Positions 52,161-60,950 of a stretch of 64,000 nucleotides of DNA are shown piece after piece (within the stretch, counting starts at the first letter, position 1; each line of letters starts with the position of its first letter). The position numbers were made by a program, and so were the translations under genes. The notes beneath the pieces are model-generated. The model was not told the DNA's origin and made no database searches. It worked only from the letters and a program-made list of their open reading frames with translations. Origin of the DNA: Powellomyces hirtus (lineage: Eukaryota; Chytridiomycota; Chytridiomycetes; Spizellomycetales; Powellomycetaceae); NCBI GenBank assembly GCA_025526995.1, contig JAHLKG010000002.1, forward strand, positions 868,001-932,000, in the 5' to 3' direction.

Positions 52161-53136
52161 GCATCTTTGCACAACAAGTTCAACTTGACCAACCAAGGCG
52201 AGGCTAACCACTACCTCGGGACGAGAGTTCAATGCGATTATTCACGGCGTGTTATCTATCATCATCAAGAGTCACATGTGAATGACATCTTTGAGCGCTT
52301 CAGTATGCAAGAGTGCAAGCCCGTCAAATACTCCAATGAACCAGCCCAAGTTCGAACCCTACAAAGCCATAAATACAAAGACTTTGCCAAACTCACAAAA
52401 AGGAGATTATTGCACAATTGTTGGATCTCTCATGTACCTGATGATCTGCACGCACCCTGACATTGCTGTTGCTGTCAGCAAGCTTTCTTGCTTTGCAAGA
52501 AACCCCTCACTCCAACAGCTGCAAGCTGCAAAGCGCGTTTTTTGGTAAGGACAAGGGACATTCGCTTACAGCCTTTGCATCAGCGGAAATAACGTTACCC
52601 TTCATGGGTTGAGCAACCCTGACTGAGAAAACAACATCATTGATCAACAATCACTCACTGGCTACCTTTTCTATATTGGAAATGTGGGCTCCGTTACATG
52701 GGCTTCAAAGCATCAGCCTACCGTTGCTTTCTCATCTACCAAAGCTGAATACATGGCCCTTTCTTTTGCCACTCAAGAAACAATCTGGCTTTGCTCACTC
52801 CTACAAGAACTCCGAATCCCTGAGTATCTTGACAAAAATTGTTGACCCACAACAATCTATGAAGACAACCAGTCATGCATTTTGCTGGCAATGAACCCCG
52901 TACATCACGCCTGTACCAAGCACATTGACATTGAACCTCACTTCATCCATGATCACGTCAACAAGGAGATACATTTGGAGTTCTTAACCACTGCTGAAAT
53001 GGTTGCCAACTCACTTACAAAGCCCTTACCGGCTCCGGCATTCAAACACCATCGCGCAAACATGGGCATTAAACACTACAACAACACCATCACACCAATG
53101 ACAAAAGCATCCATGACGGAGCTCCCGAATGAGTAA
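52160..53136 (+). pseudogene. copia reverse transcriptase tail and RNase H, family A
   Basis: Readable in alternating frames: SLHNKFNLTNQGEANHYLG, MYLMICTHPDIAVAVSKLS, TVAFSSTKAEYMALSFATQE, ILLAMNPVHHACTKHIDIE and MVANSLTKPLPAPAFK. These are the conserved end-of-RT and RNase H blocks of copia elements. At least three frameshifts or stops. Confidence 0.75.
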
Positions 53137-53175
53137 AATCCCTTCACCGCGGATCGATTGCTTGGACAGGGGGTG

Positions 53176-53539
53176 TATTGGAATGTTGAGCCTTGGGTAC
53201 TCAACGTTAGTCCTTACATTAGATCCTAACTTGGAATCTCCGGCTAGAATGCGTGACCATCATACCGGTAACGCTAAGAGCTGAATTGGATCACGTGTGA
53301 TCATGTGATTGCAGAAAAAGTAGATTAGAACGCTCGAAGCAAAACATTACCGATAAGACTTAAGACACAAAATACATTCACATACATTACATCTCCGTGC
53401 ATCTGACAACAATACACCATCATCTGCATCACAGAAGAGCTCTGTAAACCCCCTTTACGAAGTATACTGGAGGCTGCATCCAATTCGGCCAATCCTCTGC
53501 ATTTCCGATAAAGTACTGGAAACGCCTATATCTCCAATA
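53176..53539 (+). mobile_element. family A 3' LTR
   Basis: Follows the RNase H and the purine tract directly. Starts TATTGGAATGTTGAGCC and ends TATCTCCAATA. It holds the shared internal words (CATCTCCGTGCATCTGACAA, TGCATCACAGAAGAGCTCTG). Confidence 0.8.
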
Positions 53540-53632
53540 GCTAAAACCCCTTAGATAGAATATCAACTTGTACTATACACCTTCTGATAATAAGAGAACC
53601 ACAGTCGAGATATTCTTGGCTGAGCCCCCAAA

Positions 53633-54066
53633 TGTGAAAGGGTCCTGGTCGGTTGGAGTTATAGGCACGATATACGCTATACGGCGCCTCGGGTCCCGAC
53701 GTGACTTTCAAGTGAGTTCGGCTATGTGTCTGGGTGTGCTGGTATGCCTAGCGCTAAGAGCAAGAGTACAAGTGCTGCTCTGTATGAATACCTCCATCCT
53801 TAGTACTAGACTACACGCCTCTGCATATAGACCTAGGAGAATTGTCCTCCAGTGTACCGCAGTAGTGGAGGTGTAGACAACTCTGTTCTCTCCCAGGAGG
53901 ACCCTGAGGTCCGCCCATTTATATACCCGTGTGTTGCCATAACAGAGAAATGCGGCACGGGCCGTCCTATCTCTATACATCCGGCGTCACACACAAGAGA
54001 GGTACAAAACACGTGTACCTAACTAACTAACTAAATAAAAGACCCTTAAATACCGTCCCTTTCACA
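53633..54066 (-). mobile_element. family B 5' LTR
   Basis: 434 bp, nearly the same as 47757-48190. Next to it on the minus strand (53632 downward) is TTTGGGGGCTCAGCC, a primer-site candidate beginning TGG. The 93 bp at 53540-53632 are probably the remaining leader of the B element. Confidence 0.7.
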
Positions 54067-54205
54067 GGTTTCACTCAACAAGCAAAACCTCACTGAAAAG
54101 ATTTAAAACATAAAATATACATACCCACACCTACATCTCCATGCATCTGACAGTGTTACATCATCATCTGCATCACAGAAACGCTCTGTAACCCCCTTAC
54201 GAAGG
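54067..54205 (+). mobile_element. family A LTR, right part of the interrupted copy
   Basis: Begins with the duplicated GGTT and then aligns to the family A LTR from the point where the 47601-47756 piece stopped (AAGCAAAACCTCACTGA..., CATCTCCATGCATCTGACAG, CATCACAGAAACGCTCTGTAA). It is broken at about 54205 by another B fragment. Confidence 0.65.
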
Positions 54206-54281
54206 TGTGAATGGGTTCTGGTCAGGTAAAGTTATAGACACAATATACGCTATACGGTGTCTTAGGTACTGACGTGACTTT
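54206..54281 (+). mobile_element. fragment of a family B LTR
   Basis: TGTGAATGGGTTCTGGTCAG and the following 55 bases match the first 75 bp of the B LTR with many differences, then stop at the next family A LTR. It is an older copy than the two full ones. Confidence 0.6.
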
Positions 54282-54650
54282 TATTGGAGATATCACAGCG
54301 TTTCCAGTACTTTATCAAAAATGCAGAGGATTGGCTGAATTTGAGTTACGTTGCTTGTATGGCCTTTGTTAGGGGATTAAGAAGTTCCTCTGTGATGCAG
54401 ATGACGGTGTAAGGTTGTCAGATGCACGGAGATGTATGTATGGGAATGTATTTCTATGTCTTAGTCTTCTCGGTGATGTCTTGCTTGTCAAGCGGTTTTA
54501 TCTACTTTTTCTTCAATCATGTGATCACACGTGATCCGATTCAGCTTCTTAGCGTTACTGGTGTGATGGTCACGTGTTCTGAGTGGGGATTCCAAGTTAA
54601 AATCTAATGTAAGAACTAGAGTTGAGTACGCAAAGCCTAACATTCCAATA
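54282..54650 (-). mobile_element. family A LTR, inverted copy beside arm B
   Basis: Mirror partner of 53176-53539 but only about 80-85% alike. It is the 3' LTR of the inverted family A remnant and is followed leftward by the B fragment. Confidence 0.75.
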
Positions 54651-55666
54651 CACCCCTTGTCTGAGCAGTCAATCCGCAGTGAAGGGATTTTACTCATTCA
54701 GGAGCTGCGTCATGGACACTTTTGTCATTGATGTAATGATGTTGTTGTAGTGTTTAATGCACATGTTTTCGCAATGGTGTTTGAATGCCGGAGCCGGTAA
54801 GGGCTTTGTAAGTGAGTTGGCAACCATTTCAGCAGTGGTTAAGAACTCCAAATGTATCTCCTTGTTGACGTGATCATGGATGAAGTGAGGTTTAATGTCA
54901 ATGTGCTTGGTACAGGCGTGATGTACGGGGTTCATTGCCAGCAAAATGCATGACTGGTTGTCTTCATAGATTGTTGTGGGTCAACAATTTTTGTCGAGAT
55001 ACTCAGGGATTCGGAGTTCTTGTAGGAGTGAGCAAAGCCAGATTGTTTCTTGAGTGGCAAAAGAAAGGGCCATGTATTCAGCTTTGGTAGATGAGAAAGC
55101 AACGGTAGGCTGATGCTTTGAAGCCCATGTAACGGAGCCCACATTTCCAATATAGAAAAGGTAGCCAGTGAGTGATCGTTGATCAATGATGTTGTTTTCT
55201 CAGTCAGGGTTGCTCAACCCATGAAGGGTAACGTTATTTCCGCTGATGCAAAGGCTGTAAGCGAATGTCCCTTGTCCTTACCAAAAAACGCGCTTTGCAG
55301 CTTGCAGCTGTTGGAGTGAGGGGTTTCTTGCAAAGCAAGAAAGCTTGCTGACAGCAACAGCAATGTCAGGGTGCGTGCAGATCATCAGGTACATGAGAGA
55401 TCCAACAATTGTGCAATAATCTCCTTTTTGTGAGTTTGGCAAAGTCTTTGTATTTATGGCTTTGTAGGGTTCGAGCTTGGGCTGGTTCATTGGAGTATTT
55501 GACGGGCTTGCACTCTTGCATACTGAAGCGCTCAAAGATGTCATTCACATGTGACTCTTGATGATGATAGATAACACGCCGTGAATAATCGCATTGAACT
55601 CTCGTCCCGAGGTAGTGGTTAGCCTCGCCTTGGTTGGTCAAGTTGAACTTGTTGTGCAAAGATGCC
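54651..55666 (-). pseudogene. copia RT tail and RNase H, inverted copy
   Basis: Same blocks and the same stops as 52160-53136 on the opposite strand (NKFNLTNQGEANHYLG, LMYLMICTHPDIAVAV, HHACTKHIDIKPHFIHDH). The last 100 bp of coding sequence is much more diverged than the rest. Confidence 0.75.
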
Positions 55667-57745
55667 TTGAATGATGAGAGTGCTACATTTGGATTTGAAA
55701 AATGGAAACACAAACTGCTCCAAGATGAATACGCCCTTCATATCATCAAAATACTCGAAAAACCAGAACATGAGCACCCAGGTCGCTATCGAAATTTTGT
55801 CATACAACCCGATGGAATCATTACATATGAAGGCAAACGGCTTTATGTCCCTTACACTATTAGACGACACGTCCTTTGAGAATTCCACGATGAATTTCTT
55901 AACAGTGGACATCAAAAACCATTAGTCACATATGCCAAAATGTTGCATCAATACTTCTGGCCCAGGATGCAGCAGGATATCCGCTTTTTCGTCCGTACTT
56001 GTGCCAAATGCAGCTCATTTTTGCACCCACCATGCAATGGCCTCTTAAGACCACTTTTGATACCATTCACAGTTAATCATACCCATGGATTCGACCTCTT
56101 CAAATTACCACGGCCTCAAGGAGGTTCCGAGCACCCGTTCATCATTTGCATTGTTGATTATCTATCCAGTCAAACGCACTTTATCCCTGCTAAAAGCGCT
56201 CTCTCCACATACAATTAATGACCCTCATCCTAAGCCAAGTTTGGAAACATACAGGAATACCCCTCTTCATAATATCCAACCAAGAACTTAGGTTATTGGC
56301 AGACCTCTTCTCCGCGTTTGTCAAGTTAACTGGCGTCAAACAAAAATTTGCTACCGCACGATCAACAAACTGACCACCAAGTAGAACAAATCATCGAAGT
56401 TGTCAAATTCACCACCCGTAAATACCCCGATTATAGCGGATCAAACTGGCGTAAATTGCTACCCTTAGTTGAATTCTGCCTCAACTCTATGCCCCAAAGC
56501 CACCTTAATGGTCTTGCTCCATTTGAAATTGAGCTCAACCGAATGCCGCGCCCTCCGAGTTGGAACATCGACCCCAAACAACTTGCTCAAATGACACCGC
56601 CAAACTGAGCTCTTGTCTGTTTGTATCAAGAACGTGCCACAGATATCCATGTCATGGTCCAACAAGCTCTTCACAACAAACAAGATTGCTATGAGCAGTA
56701 TTTCAATCAAGGATGTACCTCCATTGCGCTCGAAATAGGCAACCTTGTTGACCTCACCCACGAGCAACTTACAATCGACTTTGACCAAGTTCAACCCGTT
56801 AATCTCACGGCTAAGTGGATCAGGCCGTTCACCATCTCAGCCAAAGGATCTCATCCAGACACATATTGCCTAAACCTCTCCCAAACAGTTCTTAAAGCAA
56901 TCTGGCCCTATTTTCATGTCAATATCCTGCGGAAGCATATACCACCCACGCATCCACTCCGCAATAGGACACCACCACCACCAGAGCCAGTCCTCATTGA
57001 AGGAGAACTCGAATATCCAGTTGAAGCCATTCTTAACAAAAAAGTCACAGGCCAAGGCCAAAGCCGCCGTCAAAAGTTCCTGACCAAATACATCGGCTGG
57101 CAGGAACCTTCTTGACAACTTAAAGCCACTCTCAAAGACACCGAAGTGTTCGAAATATGGAGAGTGAACAATCCCCCTCTCCCACTTAGATAGCAAACAA
57201 AGCAATAGCTCCCTGTTCACATGGATAAAGCTGTTTAGGAGCCGCTCCCTGTCCAGGCTATAAGCCGAACCAATACTGAGCCTGATGGGGTTTCAAAGCA
57301 CCAATCTACTCGACGGAGAGAGTTTGAAGCCAGTGTAAGCCTAAGCGCTGCACCAGGAGCTGACACTATATGGGACCTCCTCCTATGGCAAGCCAGCAAC
57401 TGACGCCGCATGGAAGCTTGACCTGTGACTCAGTAACCTCATGCCTCCTGTCCTAAAGCCCAAGAGGCAAGGGGGGGTGTAAGATGGCCATAAAGGCATA
57501 CATGTATATTTACTTATTTTGGCTTGTAAAAAGGCCATATCACAAGTTAAGGCAGATGCACCTCATAAGCAATTACCAAATCCCTCATAAGCAAGCTCCC
57601 CACAAGTCTCAGCTCTGTAAACATACCCCGCGGTCTCAGTACTATGCAGCTACACTGCCGCTACACTGCCATAGATCCCCTGATCATCTCCCCGTTTTCC
57701 ACAAGTTGGCTAGAGATTAAGAGCCAGAGAACCTCATATATAACA
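55666..57745 (+). mobile_element. Ty3/gypsy fragment, arm B (integrase, chromodomain-like tail, full 3' LTR)
   Basis: Plus-strand copy of arm A: NDESATFGFEKWKHKLL, integrase zinc region near 55940-56020, core remnants to 56600, SIALEIGNLVDLTHEQL and FDQVQPVNLTAKWIRPF, then the chromodomain-like tail near 57000-57115 ending IGWQEPS. A purine tract runs directly into the LTR TGTAAGATGG...TATATAACA at 57478-57745 (268 bp, TG..CA). The frame is broken by stops. Reverse transcriptase and gag are absent. Confidence 0.75.
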
Positions 57746-59032
57746 GGAATGAAAGTACCTCCCAACGGGGGATCATCATCCATAATACATCAACATCCTT
57801 CATTTGAAAAATATCACTTCTCTTCTCCTCTCCAACTTCTCACTCATTCTCCCACGCTTGAAACATGCTTCTCCCGCCTTGAACATAGGCACCTCACACA
57901 AACCGAACTCAACAGCCTGCATGCCAACCACACCTGGGATCTCGTTCCTTTGCCTGCAGGGTGTCAGTCCATCAAGTGCAAGTGGGTCTTCAAGACCAAG
58001 AAAACAGCAGATGGCTGGCTCCAGCGCTACAAGGCGCGTCTGGTTACCAAAGGCTTCTCTCAACGAAAGGGAGTTGATTATGGTGAGCCCTTTGCCCTGT
58101 GGGCAAATTCGGCTCTGTCAGGATGGTTCTGGCTATTGCAGCCATTGAGGACATGGACCTGGAGCAGATGGATGCTTTGACAGCATTCTTCAACCCTGAC
58201 ATTGAGGAAGAGATCCATATGGAGCAGCTCGAGGGCTTTGTCATTGCTGAGCAGGAGCACCTGGTTTGCAGACTTTGCTGCACCCATAGGTCCCAAGTAG
58301 TCATCTTGCAACTGGAATCAGCTTTTTGATGTCCGCCTTAAGCAGCTGGGCATTGTGTAGAGCCAAGCCGACAATTGCATCTACACTCTGCATGCTCAAG
58401 ACCCCAAGCGTGCCCTGTATCTGCTGGTCTATGTGGACGACATGATTCTGGCATCGAAATCCATGGTGCAGATCAACCACATCAAGACTGAGCTGTCCAA
58501 GCAGTTCAAGATGACAGACATGGGTGCTCTGAGCCTGTTTCTCAGAGTCGAGATTGACAGGGACTGCTCCAGCCGTTGCCTGTGGCTCTCTCAGAGGCAC
58601 CATCTGCAGAAGGTCCTTGCAAGCTTTAGCATGGACAACTGCAAACCAGTCAGCGCACCAATAGAGACCTCCACTCGCTTGATCAATGCCATGGAGCCTC
58701 AAAGCAATGAGGAGAGGGTCCAGATGGCAAGCACACCCTACCAAAGTGCCTGATCTATGGCATGCTTGGCACTAGGCTTGCTCTCGCAGCCTATGTGGGC
58801 AGTGTGAGCCAGTTCATGGCCAACCCTGTGCCTGAACACTGGCAAGCTGTCAAGCGCATTCTGCGCTTTGTGTCAGGCACTCTGGATTTCGTTCTCGAGC
58901 TGGGAAGATCCTTCAGCACAGCCCCAGACCTGGAAGGGTACTCTGACACTGACTGGACTGGCTGCTCAGACTTCAGGTGCTCCACCATTGGCTTTGTCTT
59001 AGTGTTTGGAGGCACTGTAGCCTGCCAAAGCA

Positions 59033-59397
59033 TATTGGAGATGTCGACGTTTCCAGTACTTTATCGGAAATGCAGAGGATTGGCCGAATTCGAGGCAGCC
59101 TCCAGTATACTTTGTAAAGGGGGTTTACAGAGCTCTTCTGTGATGCAGTAGACGGTGTAGTGTTGTCAGATGCACGGAGATGTAATGTATGTGAATGTAT
59201 TTTATGTCTTAAGTCTTATTGATAATGTCTCGCTTGTCAAGCGTTCTAATCTACTTTTCTCCAATCATGTGATCACACGTGATCCAATTCAGCTCTTAGC
59301 ATTAGCGGTATGACAGTCATGCGTTCTAACCAGAGATTCCAAGTTAGGATCTAATGTAAGGACTAACGTTGAGTACGCAAGGCTCAACATTCCAATA
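59033..59397 (-). mobile_element. solo LTR of family A with target duplication
   Basis: 365 bp, inserted inside the RNase H frame. Removing it together with one AAGCA restores TVACQS/KHQPTVALSS. AAGCA is duplicated at 59028-59032 and 59398-59402 (6 bp AAAGCA is also possible). This fixes the LTR ends as TATTGGA...TCCAATA, not the usual TG...CA. Confidence 0.88.
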
Positions 59398-59780
59398 AAG
59401 CAAGCACCAGCCCACTGTGGCTTTGTCCAGCACTGAGGCAGATAACATGGCACTCACTCAGGCTTGCAAAGAGACAATGTGGCTCAGGCAGCTACTGATT
59501 GAGCTAGGCTATCCCCAGGGTTTTCCTTGCAAAATCTATGAGGACAACGAAGGCTGCATTGTGCTTGCCAGGAACCCCACAAGCCAAGCCAGGACCAAGC
59601 ACATTGACATCAGGCACCACTTCATCCGCAAAGCTATTGCCAATCAACATGTGGACCTAGAGTACTGCCTCATCAAGGACATGGCAGCCGATCTGCTCAC
59701 CAAGCCATTGCCCAGCCCTCAGTTTGCAAAGCTGTGTGAGATGCTTGGCCTGGGAATCAAGTCTGTTGTCTGAGTGGGAG

Positions 59781-60297
59781 TGTTGGAGTCTGTATCCCTG
59801 CCTGTAGGCACCCGACCCCCAGACTGTGGGCAGCGTTGAATAGCCCGGGTTGTGCAGCAGCCAACAAGCTTTGTTAGAGTTAGATGGAGCCACAGCTGAC
59901 CCAGTTGTGGCAGGTTACATCCTGAGGCTGTGTTGTTTGAGCTGAGCCTCTGCCAAGGATCTTGGCAATGCTCAGAACAGCCTCAGAGTGCCAATAGAGA
60001 ACACAGCATTGCTTGGCGCTGCTCAGCCAGGGTCTGCCAAGACCAGACACAGCCATGCCAAGGGACTTGGCATCCTTGGCGTGGTAGAGATAGTCTTCTA
60101 TAAAAGACCAGTGATTCCTGGCCCCTCCCTTTAAAGTAATAAGACAGTTTCCACACACGATCAACACATTGCAGAGCTTCCTGATCATACCTATTCAACA
60201 AGGGCCCAGAGGGCAAGCACTCCCTACTGGAGTGCTGTCGGCTCTTGTGTGTAGGCCCGGTTAAGGTGCAGTACAACAGAAGGAAGCTAGCTCGACA
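59781..60297 (+). mobile_element. 3' LTR of copia-2
   Basis: Begins TGTTGGAGTCTG directly after the purine tract that follows the RNase H stop. No second copy is in the window, so the right edge (about 60297, in GCTCGACA) is a guess from the terminal CA. Confidence 0.5.
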
Positions 60298-60459
60298 CTC
60301 TCAATGACAATGGTATTTTGTATTGTGTTATTGTTAAGTGTAAAATGATGGGAAAAAGAGGATCTACGCTAAGAAGAAGAAGAAAAGTGGCTGTGCAAGC
60401 TATCTAAGCATACGCGGTTAGATGAATTATACAGTGCGCAGCAGAGGTGGCGTGGAGTC

Positions 60460-60950
60460 TTGGAGCGCTGTCTATTTGACAAATTTGTCTCACAAGTCCA
60501 ATCTCAACACTCCCCCGACTTTGGAGACCAGAACATGCAACACGGTCAAGCTCCAAAGCGTCCCATTTGTCTGGACCGAGATGCCAACTTCTGTGGGGAC
60601 TGCAGGCACCTAGTGTGCTTCCGGTGTTTGAGGTTTTGGTGACACCCGACAACGACACACGCAGATGTGTTATCTGCAGGTGAGGGAGGAGCTCCATTGT
60701 GCTGGTTTCAGGGTACTGATATTTCGGATTGCACAGAAAACCATGGGTTAACCTCTTTGAAGGGGAAGAAATGAGAAGGTGGTGTCAGGGGTGTCACACG
60801 GTGCAGGACTGTTGAACGCTGCACGCCTGTGGGAGTGATGACCCCTGTTTTCTGTGTGAGAGCTGTTCACGGGGCCTGGTGCATCGGAGTGGAAAAATAC
60901 GCTGCCCAAAATGCAACAAGTCGGATCATCGATTGAGATGGTGGTTGCGG
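60460..60950 (+). pseudogene. degenerate cysteine-rich (RING/zinc-finger-like) coding remnant
   Basis: Two Cys clusters in broken frames on the plus strand. The first is KRPICLDRDANFCGDC, HLVCFRCLRF, then after a 1-base slip VLVTPDNDTRRCVICR followed by a GTGAGG splice-like donor. The second, from ATG near 60770, is RRWCQGCHTVQDC, a stop, then ACGSDDPCFLCESCSRG and GKIRCPKCNKSDH. The spacing CxxC...CxxC...H..CxxC looks like paired zinc-binding modules. A stop and a frameshift indicate decay. It lies between two copia elements and overlaps the 3' end of copia-3 on the other strand. The parent gene is not identified. Confidence 0.4.

Larger units (their letters stand above)
48647..53539 (+). 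mobile_element. copia-like LTR retrotransposon, family A, internally replaced
   Basis: 5' LTR 48647-49018 and 3' LTR 53176-53539 (about 370 bp), both with ends TATTGGA and CCAATA-like. Directly after the 5' LTR lies GGTTATGAGCCCTG (49019-49032). It is complementary to the anticodon arm of initiator tRNA-Met, the half-tRNA priming site used by Drosophila copia and yeast Ty5. A gag frame follows at 49133-50098. The 3' part is copia reverse transcriptase tail and RNase H (about 52160-53136), then a purine tract (GGACAGGGGG, about 53164-53173) and the 3' LTR. Between them (50099 to about 52160) sits a minus-strand gypsy fragment. Stops and frameshifts make it non-functional. No matching target duplication was found, which suggests rearrangement after insertion. 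Confidence 0.7.
47757..54066 (-). mobile_element. LTR retrotransposon of family B (outer shell of the nest)
   Basis: Two 434-bp LTRs, TGTGAAAGGG...CCCTTTCACA, lie at 47757-48190 and 53633-54066 in the same orientation. On the minus strand the left one is preceded by a purine tract (GGCGGGAGGA, RC of 48191-48200), marking it as the 3' LTR. The right one is followed by TTTGGGGGCTCAGCC (RC of 53618-53632), a candidate primer site, marking it as the 5' LTR. GGTT is present just outside both ends (47753-47756 and 54067-54070), as a target duplication would be. Most of its own interior is gone; the family A copia element occupies 48647-53539. The LTRs contain TAAC tetranucleotide repeats. Confidence 0.7.
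50099..57727. repeat. large inverted repeat, near-identical arms 50099-~53050 and ~54776-57727
   Basis: Paired positions sum to 107,826. For example, the gypsy LTR starts at 50348 (minus) and 57478 (plus), and the family A 3' LTR ends at 53176 and 54650. Over about 2.95 kb the arms differ at only a handful of bases, mostly single amino-acid changes. Past about 53050 / 54776 they suddenly differ at about one base in eight, and the LTRs that follow are about 80-85% alike. The 1.7-kb centre holds the B 5' LTR and LTR fragments. Confidence 0.85.
57746..60297 (+). mobile_element. second copia element (copia-2), 5'-truncated, with 3' LTR
   Basis: Starts right after the gypsy LTR. Broken frames give reverse transcriptase ([40 protein letters not shown], catalytic YVDDMILASKSM near 58430, TDMGALSLFLRVEIDRDC). 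RNase H follows (EGYSDTDWTGCSDFR, TVALSSTEADNMALTQACKE, ARTKHIDIRHHFIRKAI, AADLLTKPLPSPQFAKL) and ends at 59773. A purine-rich GAGTGGGAG precedes an LTR starting TGTTGGAGTC at 59781. The LTR's right end is probably a CA near 60297; that border is uncertain. A family A solo LTR splits the RNase H. Confidence 0.75.

Noticed and set aside
53568..53980. Open frames of 90-102 residues inside the family B LTR (also 47727-48104)
   Set aside because: They repeat in both LTR copies on both strands and only reflect LTR sequence.
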